From contig NC_011365.1 in assembly GCF_000021325.1 (NCBI RefSeq), positions 3,500,001 through 3,564,000 on the forward strand: a DNA stretch of 64,000 nucleotides. The letters run 5' to 3'. The position numbers were made by a program, and so were the translations under genes. The DNA is from Gluconacetobacter diazotrophicus PA1 5. Lineage in GTDB: Bacteria > Pseudomonadota > Alphaproteobacteria > Acetobacterales > Acetobacteraceae. Below the pieces are notes generated by a model. That model had not been told where the DNA came from, did not search any database, and saw only the letters and a list, made by a program, of their open reading frames with translations. The first letter of the stretch is position 1. Each line of letters opens with the position of its first letter. Shown here piece after piece: positions 7,663-16,110 of the stretch.

Positions 7663-8810
7663 GCATCGTCCTGCCCCCCGTCGATGCACCGCCGGCCACC
7701 AAGGCGCGGCCCGACACGGTCCGGCTGGCGGCCGATATCAGCATCGTGGTCCCCTGCTACAACGAGCGCGCGAACGTGCGCCCCATGGTCGCCGCCCTGT
7801 CCGCCGCCCTGGCGGGGCGGGAGTGGGAGGTCATCTTCGTCGATGACAACTCGCCCGACGGCACGATCGACGAGGTCCGGTCGCTTGCGGAATGCGATGG
7901 CCGGGTGCGGGGCATCCTGCGCGTGGGTCGCCGTGGCCTGTCCTCGGCGGTGATCGAGGGCGTCCTGTCGTCCTCGGCGCGCGTGGTCGCCGTCATGGAC
8001 GGCGACATGCAGCATGATGAGAGCTGTCTGGGTCGGCTGATCGACGCGGTGGTGCGCGACGGCTACGACATCGCCGTCGGCAGCCGTCATGTCGAAGGCG
8101 GGGACAATGCCGGGCTGGCGAATGGCTGGCGGAAATTCCTGTCGGATTCCGGCATCCGCATGGTGCAGATGATCCTGCAGGTGCGGCTGGGGGACCCGAT
8201 GAGCGGGTTTTTCGCCATGCGGCGCGACCTGTTCGAACGCGCGGTGCCGCATCTGTCGGGGACGGGGTTCAAGATCCTGCTGGACGTGTTCCTGTCCGCC
8301 CCCCAGCGCCCGCGGGTGCTGGAGGTCCCGTTCGTCTTCCGCCCCCGCGCGGCGGGCGAGAGCAAGCTGGACGTCCTGGTCCTGATCCAGTTCCTGGCGA
8401 TGCTGGGCGACAAGGTATGCCGCGGGTTCCTGCCGACCCGCTTCATCGCGTTTGCCCTGGTCGGCCTGGTGGGCATCCTGGTCAACCTGGTGGTGCTGGA
8501 CGTTGCCCGCCGGTGCGGCGCCGATTTCGCGTCCGGGCAGGGGATCGGGACCGTGGCCGCCATGGTGGCCAATTTCTGGATGAACAATTCCCTGACCTAC
8601 CGCGACTGCCGCCTACGCGGCGGCCGGATGTGGCTGGGGCTGCTGCTGTTCCTGGCGATCTGCTCGGTGGGCGCACTCGCCGATATCGGCATCGCGCGCG
8701 CGGTCTTCAGCGAGGACGGCAAATGGAACCAGGCGGGGGCCGCGGGGGCCGCGATCGCCGTGGTGTGGAATTACGCCGTGTCGTCGACGCTGATCTGGCG
8801 GGTGCGTTGA
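7659..8810 (+). CDS. Dolichyl-phosphate-mannose synthase-like GT2 fused to a GtrA membrane domain
   Basis: This 383-residue protein joins two domains. Residues about 27-240 are a GT-A fold family 2 glycosyltransferase ('ISIVVPCYNERANV', 'FVDDNSPDGT', metal-binding 'VMDGDMQHD'). Residues about 255-383 are a four-helix GtrA domain ('RFIAFALVGLVGILVNLVV', 'ANFWMNNSLTYRD'). Such fusions make a polyprenyl-phosphate sugar and help move it across the inner membrane. The start is a GTG overlapping the lrp stop, and its own stop overlaps the TTG of the GT39 gene, so the two transferases should be translated together. Confidence 0.9.
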   Translation: MSIVLPPVDAPPATKARPDTVRLAADISIVVPCYNERANVRPMVAALSAALAGREWEVIFVDDNSPDGTIDEVRSLAECDGRVRGILRVGRRGLSSAVIEGVLSSSARVVAVMDGDMQHDESCLGRLIDAVVRDGYDIAVGSRHVEGGDNAGLANGWRKFLSDSGIRMVQMILQVRLGDPMSGFFAMRRDLFERAVPHLSGTGFKILLDVFLSAPQRPRVLEVPFVFRPRAAGESKLDVLVLIQFLAMLGDKVCRGFLPTRFIAFALVGLVGILVNLVVLDVARRCGADFASGQGIGTVAAMVANFWMNNSLTYRDCRLRGGRMWLGLLLFLAICSVGALADIGIARAVFSEDGKWNQAGAAGAAIAVVWNYAVSSTLIWRVR

Positions 8811-10273
8811 CCGGCAGGGCCGGGTACGCCGATCGCGATCTGCTGGTATGGGGCGGCGTTGCGCTGGGCCTGCTGACGGTGCTGCGCGGTATCGTGGCCG
8901 CCTGCACCCCGCCTTCGCCGGACGAGGCCTATTACTGGGTGTGGTCCCGCGCGCTCGCGCCCGGCTATCTGGACCACCCGCCGATGGTCGCCCTGTGGAT
9001 TCGCGGCGGGACCGCGCTGCTGGGCGATACGACGCTGGGCATTCGCCTGCTGGCGACGCTTTCCGCCGGTGTGGGGACGCTGTTCCTGGCCGCCGCCGCG
9101 CGGGACCTGGGATGGGGGCTGGCGGCCGGACGGATGGTTCGGGCCGGAATCCTGCTGAATGCCACGCTGGCGCTGGGCATCGGCGCGGTGACGATGACGC
9201 CGGACACGCCCCTGCTGTTCTTCATCACCACGGCGCTGTGGGCGCTGGGGCGGCTGCACGTCACCGGTCGGGGTGGCTGGTGGCTGGTGCTGGGGCTGGC
9301 GCTGGGCCTGGCGTGCGACAGCAAATACACGGCGGTGCTGCCGGGGGCGGGGCTGGCGTTCTGGCTGCTGGGCAGCCGGTCCGGGCGGGTGTGGCTGCGC
9401 ACGCCCTGGCCCTGGTGTGCCGCCATGCTGGCCCTGCTGCTGTTCCTGCCCGTCATCGGGTGGAACGCGGCGCATCACTGGGCCAGCTTCGTCCGCCAGG
9501 GCGGCCGGGCGGGCGACTGGCGGCCGGCGCGGGCGGTGCAGTTCCTGGGGGAACTGGCGGGGGGACAGGTCGGCCTGGCAACGCCGCTGGTCGCCCTGTT
9601 CTTCGCGGGCGGGTTGTGGCAGGCCCTGCGCCGCGCGTGGCGGGACGATGCGGCGGCGCTGCTGGCCTGCTGGACCGTGCCCGCCATCGTGGTGTTCGTG
9701 CAGCATGCGCTGGGCGACCGGGTGCAGGCCAACTGGCCGGTGCTGCTCTATCCCGGTCTTGCGATCGCGGCGGCTTCCCTGACCTGGCGCTTCTGGGGGC
9801 CGGCATCGGCGCTGGGCTTCGTGCTGACGCTGCTGGTCTATGTGCAGTCCACGCTGTCGCCCGTCGCGCTGTCGCCGCATCTGGACATCACCCTGCGCCA
9901 GATGGCCGGCTGGCAGGACCTGGCCCGTGCGGCTGACGGCATGGCCCCTTCCGGCGGCTTCATCGCCGCCGATGAATACGGACTGGCGTCGGAACTGGCC
10001 CTGGCGCTGCCGCGCCGGCCGGTGATCGGGATCGAGCCGCGCTGGGCCCTGTTCGACCTGCCGCGCGCGGCAGGCGGCCAGCAGGGGATCTTCCTGTGCA
10101 GCGAACGACGCCTGCGCACCGTCGATCCCACCCCGTTCAGCCGGATGACGCGGATCGGCACGCTGGCGCGCGGGCGGGGCGCCCGGCTGGCCGAACGCTA
10201 TGCGGTCTTTCGCGTGACGCTGGCGCCCGAAGCGCCGGCCTGGACGGCGCGCCTGCCCTCCGGAGCTGTATAA
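8807..10273 (+). CDS. ArnT/PMT-like GT39 family glycosyltransferase (integral membrane)
   Basis: About 488 residues if the TTG at 8807 is the start; it forms a TTGA overlap with the upstream stop. The N-terminal loop 'PPSPDEAYYWVWSRALAPGYLDHPPMVA' region (near residues 30-60) carries the acidic DEAYYW motif and HPP typical of GT39/ArnT-like enzymes that transfer sugars from a polyprenyl carrier. Roughly ten hydrophobic segments follow, then a soluble C-terminal part of about 120 residues. With the GT2-GtrA partner it should add a sugar to lipid A, LPS core or another envelope acceptor on the periplasmic side. Acceptor unknown. Confidence 0.85.
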   Translation: MTGRAGYADRDLLVWGGVALGLLTVLRGIVAACTPPSPDEAYYWVWSRALAPGYLDHPPMVALWIRGGTALLGDTTLGIRLLATLSAGVGTLFLAAAARDLGWGLAAGRMVRAGILLNATLALGIGAVTMTPDTPLLFFITTALWALGRLHVTGRGGWWLVLGLALGLACDSKYTAVLPGAGLAFWLLGSRSGRVWLRTPWPWCAAMLALLLFLPVIGWNAAHHWASFVRQGGRAGDWRPARAVQFLGELAGGQVGLATPLVALFFAGGLWQALRRAWRDDAAALLACWTVPAIVVFVQHALGDRVQANWPVLLYPGLAIAAASLTWRFWGPASALGFVLTLLVYVQSTLSPVALSPHLDITLRQMAGWQDLARAADGMAPSGGFIAADEYGLASELALALPRRPVIGIEPRWALFDLPRAAGGQQGIFLCSERRLRTVDPTPFSRMTRIGTLARGRGARLAERYAVFRVTLAPEAPAWTARLPSGAV

Positions 10274-10279
10274 GGCCCG

Positions 10280-10633
10280 TCACCGCGACGCGGGCAGGGT
10301 ATCCTTGATCCGGTCCAGCAGGGCGCGAATCCGGAACGGTTTTTCCAGGCCCTGGCCATATGCGAATGTCGCCAGGCGTGCCGGGTCGCCGCTGATGGCG
10401 ATGATCGGCACCCCTGCATCCGCCAGGCGCCTGGCCAGGGGATCGGGCGACCCGTCGGGCAGGGTCAGGTCCAGGATGGCCAGGTCGAACGCGCCCCGGT
10501 CCAGTTCCCGCAGGGCGGATTGCACGTCGGCGCATGGGGTGACGCGCAGGCCGGACGCCTCCAGCGCCGTGCGGACCAGGTCGGCGATGGCGGATTCGTC
10601 CTCGACCAGCAGGACGTGGCGGGGGGACGTCAT
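10280..10633 (-). CDS. Single-domain response regulator (receiver only)
   Basis: A 117-residue CheY-like receiver. It shows the acidic pocket ('LLVEDESAI'), the phospho-acceptor Asp in 'FDLAILDLTLPDGSP' (near residue 52), the switch region 'IIAISGD' and the conserved Lys in 'LEKPF'. It has no output domain, so it must act through protein contacts or a phosphorelay. Its ATG overlaps the stop of the NUDIX gene by 4 nt (ATGA), implying coupled translation. No histidine kinase is adjacent. It converges on the GT39 gene with only 6 bp between. Confidence 0.9.
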   Translation of the reverse strand: MTSPRHVLLVEDESAIADLVRTALEASGLRVTPCADVQSALRELDRGAFDLAILDLTLPDGSPDPLARRLADAGVPIIAISGDPARLATFAYGQGLEKPFRIRALLDRIKDTLPASR

Positions 10634-11136
10634 GGCGTGGAGCCCTGTGCGGGGACGGGCGGACGCCGCCGCAGGGGGGCGGCGGTGGGAACGGGCCACG
10701 GGGCGATGCCCCGGTCCGACAGGGCCAGCGTGCCCAGTTCCAGCAGGCCGGGGCTCATGCGTTCGGGGGCGTCGCGCACCTGGTCCAGCGTGAACCAGTC
10801 GACATCCAGCGCATCGTCGGCCGCGCGCACCGTATCCTGTCCCGAATCGGCGCAGCGCACGACGACGATGACGTAATGGAACCGCAGGGCACCGTCCGGG
10901 GCGTGGTCCAGCACGTCGAATGCCGTCAGCACGCCCTGCGCCCGGGCGATGAAGCCGGTTTCCTCGCGCAGTTCGCGCTCGGCGGCCTGCATGACGGTCT
11001 CGCCATGCTCGATGCGGCCGCCGGGAAAACCCCACAGGCCCTGGTCCGGCGGGTTGGCCCGCCGGATCAGCAGCAGGCGCCTGTCGCGTACGACGACCGC
11101 GAGGATCGCGGCCGAAACGGGGGAGGGGGAGTTCAT
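10630..11136 (-). CDS. NUDIX hydrolase
   Basis: A 168-residue NUDIX protein. The Nudix box 'GGRIEHGETVMQAAERELREETG' (about residues 39-61) follows the consensus GX5EX7REUXEEXGU, with 'GLWGFP' just before it. These enzymes hydrolyse nucleoside diphosphates linked to another moiety with Mg2+. The N-terminal 'VSAAILAVVVRDRRLLLIRR' resembles ADP-ribose pyrophosphatase/MutT-like members; the substrate cannot be assigned. The C-terminal ~25 residues are Pro-rich. It is translationally coupled to the downstream response regulator. Confidence 0.9.
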   Translation of the reverse strand: MNSPSPVSAAILAVVVRDRRLLLIRRANPPDQGLWGFPGGRIEHGETVMQAAERELREETGFIARAQGVLTAFDVLDHAPDGALRFHYVIVVVRCADSGQDTVRAADDALDVDWFTLDQVRDAPERMSPGLLELGTLALSDRGIAPWPVPTAAPLRRRPPVPAQGSTP

Positions 11137-11200
11137 GCGGCCATCATAGACGCATGACTCCCCCTCCGGCCACTCCGTGACGCCGTTGTGCGCCGGGCGG

Positions 11201-13213
11201 TTACGGGACGACCGGCAGCCAGATCGCCGTGGACTGGTCGCCGCCGCGATGGACCGACTGCGTCGCGGCGACGAAGTCATGCGGCGTGGCGCGCAGCACG
11301 TTGGGCACGAAGGTCTGCGGGTTGCGGTCATAGAGTGGGAACAGCGAGGACTGGATCTGCACCATGATCCGGTGCCCCGGCTGGAACACGTGGTTGACCG
11401 CCGGCAGCGTGAAGCGATAGCGCGCCACCTGGTTCGGCACCGTGGCCACCGAATGATCGAAGCCCTCGCGATAGCGGCCGCGGAAGATGTCCATCGACAC
11501 CGCCAGCTCGTATCCGCCCATCTCCGGCCGGTCGCCGTTGGTGGCCGGCTGCACGTCGATCAGCTTCACCACCCAGTCCGAATCGGTGCCGCTGGTCGCC
11601 GCGAACAGATCCGCCACCGGCACGCCGCTGACGCGGACCGACTGCGTCAGGACCGGGGTTTCATAGGTCAGGACGTCCGGGCGGCTTTCCGCCTGGCGCT
11701 GGTCCTGCACCAGCCACGTCTTCCAGCGTGCGCCGTCGGTCGCGAAATTGAACGGGCGCTGCAGGAAGGGCACCGGATGCGCGGGATCGGACACATAGGA
11801 ATCCTGCCCGTCCGCCGCCGGATGATCGAACGACAGGCCGTATCCCGCCTGCAGGAACAGCGGCTTCATCGGATGGGCGCAGCCCTTGCCATCGCAGGCC
11901 AGGGGCCAGCGCGGGAAGCGGTCCCAGTGGTTCTCGCCGGAATTGTAGATGATGGCTTCCGGCAGGTTCGCCGCCGGCGCGCCGGGGCGCAGGTACTGGT
12001 TGAAGAACGGCAGCAGCACGTCGCGCCGGAACTGGTGCGCGGTGTCGCCGTCCCAATGCAGCGGGCCCAGTTCCGATCCGTCATAATTGACCTGGCTGTG
12101 CCGCCACGGGCCCATGACCAGGATGTTCGGCACGCTGGGGCTGGTCTTCTTCAGCGCCTGCCAGGAATGGATCGCGCCCCACATGTCTTCCTGGTCCCAC
12201 AGGCCCTGTTCCCACAGGGTGGGCACCGTCAGCGGGTGGCGGGTGATCAGCTTGTCCAGGGCCTGGTTCTGCCAGAAGGCATCGTAGTCCGGGTGGGCCA
12301 GCATGCGCTGCCACCACGGGAACTGGTCCAGACCGGCGGCGGTGGCGAACTGCCCGGCCGATCCGGCCCGCAGGAAGTTCGTGTAATCGTCGCGGTCCAC
12401 GCGGGGAATCGGGTTGCCCTCGCCACGGACGGTCATCTGCTCGGTGAAATAATCCAGCCCGCCCTGGCGGAAGGCGCCGTAATGGTACCAGTCATCGCCC
12501 ATCCAGCCGTCGACCATCGGGCTTTCCGGGGCCGCGACCTTCAGCGCCGGATGCGGGTTCAGCAGCGCCATGACCACGGTGAACCCCTCATAGGACGAGC
12601 CCAGCATGCCCACGCGGCCGTTCGATTCCGGCAGGTTCTTGACCAGCCAGTCGATCGTGTCCCACGCGTCGGTGACCTCGTCGGTGCGGGTGGGGTTCAG
12701 CGGCCCGCGCACCGGGCGCGTCATCACGTAATCGCCTTCCGACCCGTACTTGCCCCGAATGTCCTGGAAGACGCGGATATAGCCCGATTCGACGAACACA
12801 TCGTCGCCCTGCGGCAGCAGCGCGCGCATGGACGGCGAATCCTCGACCCGGTTCAGCCGCTGCGACGCGTGATAGGGCGTGCGCGTCAGCAGGATCGGCG
12901 CGTCATGCGCGTTGCGGGGCACCACGATGACGGTGTGCAGCTTCACCCCGTCGCGCATCGGGATCATGACGTCGCGCTTGACGTAGTCGCGCCCGTCGGT
13001 CGGAAAGGTGACATGGGCGGGGATGTCGCTCCCGGTCTGGACGGTCAGCACCGAGGCACCCTGCTGCGTGGATGCGGGGGTGGCGGTCCGGGACGGCTTG
13101 GGGGCGGCGTGGCCCGGGTTGCCCAGGCCGATGGCACCGATGCTGCTGGCCAGGGTCAGGGCGGTCAGGAAGGTGATCGTCCCGCCCGGGCGACGACGTG
13201 TAGAAAGTGTCAA
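11201..13213 (-). CDS. Exported CocE/NonD family hydrolase (X-Pro dipeptidyl-peptidase / acylase type)
   Basis: About 670 residues from a TTG at 13213, chosen because AGGAG lies 9 nt upstream and a signal peptide follows ('TFLTALTLASSIGAIGLG...HAA'). An earlier in-frame TTG at 13282 would add 23 non-homologous residues. The alpha/beta-hydrolase core contains 'DVMIPMRDGVKLHT', 'FVESGYIRVFQDIRGKYGS' and the nucleophile elbow 'GMLGSSYEGFT' (near residue 155); a jelly-roll C-terminal domain follows. The family includes glutaryl-7-ACA acylases, cocaine esterase and X-Pro peptidases; the substrate here is unknown. It is expected in the periplasm. Confidence 0.88.
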   Translation of the reverse strand: MTLSTRRRPGGTITFLTALTLASSIGAIGLGNPGHAAPKPSRTATPASTQQGASVLTVQTGSDIPAHVTFPTDGRDYVKRDVMIPMRDGVKLHTVIVVPRNAHDAPILLTRTPYHASQRLNRVEDSPSMRALLPQGDDVFVESGYIRVFQDIRGKYGSEGDYVMTRPVRGPLNPTRTDEVTDAWDTIDWLVKNLPESNGRVGMLGSSYEGFTVVMALLNPHPALKVAAPESPMVDGWMGDDWYHYGAFRQGGLDYFTEQMTVRGEGNPIPRVDRDDYTNFLRAGSAGQFATAAGLDQFPWWQRMLAHPDYDAFWQNQALDKLITRHPLTVPTLWEQGLWDQEDMWGAIHSWQALKKTSPSVPNILVMGPWRHSQVNYDGSELGPLHWDGDTAHQFRRDVLLPFFNQYLRPGAPAANLPEAIIYNSGENHWDRFPRWPLACDGKGCAHPMKPLFLQAGYGLSFDHPAADGQDSYVSDPAHPVPFLQRPFNFATDGARWKTWLVQDQRQAESRPDVLTYETPVLTQSVRVSGVPVADLFAATSGTDSDWVVKLIDVQPATNGDRPEMGGYELAVSMDIFRGRYREGFDHSVATVPNQVARYRFTLPAVNHVFQPGHRIMVQIQSSLFPLYDRNPQTFVPNVLRATPHDFVAATQSVHRGGDQSTAIWLPVVP

Positions 13214-13338
13214 ACCATACGCTCCTGCTGATCTCCGCCACGGCGGAGGACAAGGTGTTTCGTTGGCATGACCATGTCGCAACCGAACGGATCAAGCAAC
13301 CGGGCCTCGCCGGACATGTCCGTGGTTTTAAGGGTGGC

Positions 13339-13800
13339 TCAGTGGCCCAGGAAATGGGCCATCCCATTGCTCTTGGGACGTGTCAGGGTCACGTGGGCGC
13401 GGCAGCGCGGGGTGCCGTACGTGCCGCTGATGGCGCTGCCGTCGGGCTTGCCCTCGAACACCAGGGGATAGGGTTTGCGGTTCATGTCGCTCAGGACCAG
13501 TTGGGCATGGAAACGCCCGGGAGTCGCGTCGCGCGTGCCGTGCAGGACCAGCGCGCCGTCACCGGGCGTGAAGGCGATGCGCTTCGTGCCGACCTGCAGG
13601 GTCGAGGGCGCGTTGGTCTCCGGACAGACGCCGCGATCGGCGACCAGCGTGCCCGTCCAGATCCCGATCGGGTCCCTGGCCGCGTCGTCGGCCGCCCGCG
13701 CCGGGGCCACGGCCAGCAGCCCGGCCCCCGGCAGCATGGCCAGCAGCATGGCGCGGGCGAGGGGGGAGTGCAGGGCCGGTCGGAAGAGGGTCACATTCAT
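13339..13800 (-). CDS. Exported hypothetical protein
   Basis: A 153-residue protein starting at ATG 13800. It has a Sec signal peptide ('ARAMLLAMLPGAGLLAVAPARA', cleavage near residue 33) and a mature part of about 120 residues that reads as beta-strands: 'GIWTGTLVADRGVC', 'TLQVGTKRIAFTPGDG', 'GRFHAQLVLSDM', 'AISGTYGTPRCRAHVTLTR'. Two Cys (after 'RGV' and in 'PRC') could pair. The pattern suggests a small lipocalin-like or beta-barrel periplasmic protein, but I do not recognise the family. It lies upstream of the CocE-type gene on the same strand, 125 bp apart. Confidence 0.7.
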   Translation of the reverse strand: MNVTLFRPALHSPLARAMLLAMLPGAGLLAVAPARAADDAARDPIGIWTGTLVADRGVCPETNAPSTLQVGTKRIAFTPGDGALVLHGTRDATPGRFHAQLVLSDMNRKPYPLVFEGKPDGSAISGTYGTPRCRAHVTLTRPKSNGMAHFLGH

Positions 13801-13981
13801 GCTCCGTAACGCGGGGAACGGCCCCCAATATGGGCCCGGGCGGCGCGGCGGGCCATAGGGTCCCGGCCGGCGCGGTCTTGCGCTATACTCGGCATCGACG
13901 CATATCCCGCGCTTGCGCTTGCATGGCCCGCCCGGCCCGTGCAGCACGCCCCGTGACCGTAATGCCGCGACCGAAAGAACG

Positions 13982-15607
13982 ATGATGAGCGATAAAGTGA
14001 AGAGTGCCGGACCCGCCCAGACCGCCCCCCAGGACGTCGCCGCCCTGGAAGGTGCCCTGCATCAGGACCGGGTCCTGATCCTGGATTTCGGCAGCCAGGT
14101 CACGCAGCTGATCGCCCGTCGCGTGCGCGAAAGCGGCGTGTATTGCGAAATCTGGCCGTTTTCGACGGACGAGGCCAAAATTCGCGCCTTCGCCCCGCGC
14201 GGCATCATCCTGTCCGGCGGTCCGGCCAGCGTGCTGGACGAGAAGGCGCCGCGCATCCCCGACGTGGTGTTCGCGCTCGGCGTGCCGGTGCTGGGCATCT
14301 GCTACGGGCAGCAGGCGCTGTGTCATCAGTTGGGCGGCGCGGTGGAAACGCATGAACATCGCGAATTCGGGCGGGCGCATATCGACATCATCGAGGATTG
14401 CGCCCTGTTCCGCGGCACCTGGGCGCGTGGCGGGCGTGAACAGGTGTGGATGAGCCACGGCGACCGGGTCACGAAGCTGCCGCCCGGATTTCGCTCGGTC
14501 GCGGTCAGCGAGGGCGCGCCCTTCGCCATCATCGCGGACGAGGGGCGGCGCCTGTACGGCGTGCAGTTCCATCCCGAGGTGGTGCATACGCCCCATGGGG
14601 CGGCGCTGCTGCGCAACTTCACCCATGACGTGGTGGGCTGCCGGGGCATCTGGACCATGGCCGGCTTCCGCGACATGGAAATCGCCCGCATCCGCGAACA
14701 GGTCGGTTCGGGCCACGTGATCTGCGGCCTGTCGGGCGGTGTCGATTCCTCGGTCGCCGCAGTGCTGATTCACGAGGCGATCGGCGACCAGTTGACCTGC
14801 ATCTTCGTCGATCCGGGCATCCTGCGTGCCGGAGAGGCCGAGGAGGTGGTCAAGACCTTCCGCGGCCGCTTCAACATCAAGCTGGTCCATCGCGATGCGT
14901 CGGACCTGTTCCTGTCGGCCCTGGAGGGCGTCACGGACCCGGAAATCAAGCGCAAGACGATCGGCCGCCTGTTCGTCGAGGTGTTCGAGGAAGAGGCCGC
15001 GAAGCTGGGCGGCGCGGACTTCCTGGCCCAGGGCACGCTGTATCCGGACGTGATCGAAAGCGTCAGCTTCACCGGCGGCCCGTCGGTGACGATCAAGTCG
15101 CATCACAATGTCGGCGGCCTGCCCGATCGGATGAAGATGCAGTTGGTCGAGCCGCTGCGCGAACTGTTCAAGGACGAGGTCCGCGAACTGGGGCGTGAAC
15201 TGGGCATCCCCGAGGCCATAGTCGGCCGCCACCCGTTCCCCGGCCCGGGCCTGGCCATCCGCATCCCGGGCGCGGTGGATCGCGACAAGCTGGCGCTGCT
15301 GCGCCGGGTGGACACGATCTTCCTGGAGGAAATCCGCGGTGCCGGCCTGTATGACGCGATCTGGCAGGCCTTCGCGGTGCTGCTGCCGGTCCGCACCGTC
15401 GGCGTGATGGGCGACGGCCGCACCTACGACTACGCCTGCGCGCTGCGCGCCGTCACCAGCACCGACGGCATGACGGCCGACGTCTTCCCCTTCGACATCG
15501 GCTTCCTGAACCGCGTCGCCAGCCGCATCGTCAACGAAGTCCAGGGCGTGAACCGCGTGACCTACGACATCACCTCGAAGCCGCCTGGCACGATCGAGTG
15601 GGAATGA
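13982..15607 (+). CDS. guaA: GMP synthase (glutamine-hydrolysing)
   Basis: A 541-residue enzyme that converts XMP to GMP using glutamine and ATP in the last step of GMP synthesis. The class I glutamine amidotransferase domain shows '[18 protein letters not shown]', the nucleophile Cys in 'GICYGQQ' (near residue 105) and the His/Glu of 'GVQFHPEV'. The ATP pyrophosphatase P-loop is 'GLSGGVDSS' (near 247), and the C-terminal dimerisation domain ends 'KPPGTIEWE', the family's conserved end. Compared with E. coli GuaA there is an extra N-terminal stretch of about 20 residues. It is followed by two hairpins. Confidence 0.97.
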   Translation: MMSDKVKSAGPAQTAPQDVAALEGALHQDRVLILDFGSQVTQLIARRVRESGVYCEIWPFSTDEAKIRAFAPRGIILSGGPASVLDEKAPRIPDVVFALGVPVLGICYGQQALCHQLGGAVETHEHREFGRAHIDIIEDCALFRGTWARGGREQVWMSHGDRVTKLPPGFRSVAVSEGAPFAIIADEGRRLYGVQFHPEVVHTPHGAALLRNFTHDVVGCRGIWTMAGFRDMEIARIREQVGSGHVICGLSGGVDSSVAAVLIHEAIGDQLTCIFVDPGILRAGEAEEVVKTFRGRFNIKLVHRDASDLFLSALEGVTDPEIKRKTIGRLFVEVFEEEAAKLGGADFLAQGTLYPDVIESVSFTGGPSVTIKSHHNVGGLPDRMKMQLVEPLRELFKDEVRELGRELGIPEAIVGRHPFPGPGLAIRIPGAVDRDKLALLRRVDTIFLEEIRGAGLYDAIWQAFAVLLPVRTVGVMGDGRTYDYACALRAVTSTDGMTADVFPFDIGFLNRVASRIVNEVQGVNRVTYDITSKPPGTIEWE

Positions 15608-15686
15608 TTCCTCCCTATCCGGCGGCGTCCCGCAGTTTCTCGGAAAACAATATAAAACATTGATAAAAAATAAATTTATCGATGTT

Positions 15687-15732
15687 GGCATGGACCGTCG
15701 GCCGGCAGAGATGCCTGCCGACGGTCCATGCC
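15687..15732. terminator. Long perfect hairpin with GAGA tetraloop downstream of guaA
   Basis: Sixteen base pairs are perfect between 15687-15702 and 15717-15732. After one C/T mismatch the stem continues with GGCA/TGCC closing a GAGA (GNRA-type) loop. It begins 80 bp past the guaA stop. There is no T-tract, so it may act as an mRNA-stabilising 3' stem or a Rho-assisted terminator; both strands would fold equally. Confidence 0.6.
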
Positions 15733-15761
15733 CGCATTGCGGAAGTCGATTTCGGAGGATG

Positions 15762-15791
15762 CCGTCAGGGGGGCATCCTGTGACGGTTTTT
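15762..15791 (+). terminator. Probable intrinsic terminator after guaA
   Basis: CCGTCA (15762-15767) pairs with TGACGG (15781-15786) and is followed directly by TTTTT (15787-15791). An alternative stem AGGATGCC/GGCATCCT (15756-15763 with 15772-15779) overlaps it and is mutually exclusive with it. This is the likelier intrinsic terminator for guaA. Confidence 0.55.
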
Positions 15792-16110
15792 CTTCATGAT
15801 CTATTGATAGATATGAATCATATCCGCATCGGGTTCGCGACAATTGCCCGGGCGACATACGGTTCGAGAAACCGGGCGACTAATATTGCAAAGCAGGATT
15901 CCTTTTCATACGCATAAGGGCTCGCAGAGAAGATCCTTTGCGAGATGTTCGACCGGCTGAGGGCCGCAGACGGACAAAGTCCACTTTGCGATATGCTCGA
16001 TATTGACTTCAATGGATGTGCAAAACTGGCACATAGAGGCTTGACAGAAGCAAATTTCTGCAGAAATTTATTGCTGGCCTCAAGAGTAGTCGAAGGACAA
16101 AAGCGGGTTT
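15792..16110. other. Gap upstream of the Srf-type operon; no convincing gene
   Basis: This roughly 320-bp stretch is noticeably more AT-rich than its surroundings. Short open frames exist on both strands but have no signal, ribosome binding site or recognisable sequence. The only structure I can support is the palindrome and promoter-like sequence at 16041-16069. Confidence 0.6.
16041..16069 (+). promoter_or_regulatory. Promoter-like box with a perfect 18-bp palindrome upstream of the Srf-type operon
   Basis: TTGACA, a consensus -35 box, is at 16041-16046. From 16052 to 16069 lies AAATTTCTG/CAGAAATTT, a perfect 18-bp palindrome that fills the spacer and the expected -10 position (about 16064-16069, a weak match). 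It ends 41 bp before the GTG of the first operon gene. The layout is what an operator overlapping a promoter would look like; the regulator is not identifiable. Confidence 0.5.

Noticed and set aside
15856-15880. CGGTTCGAGAAACCG looks like a tRNA T-arm
   Set aside because: No acceptor stem, D-arm or anticodon arm can be drawn around it; it is only a short hairpin in AT-rich DNA.
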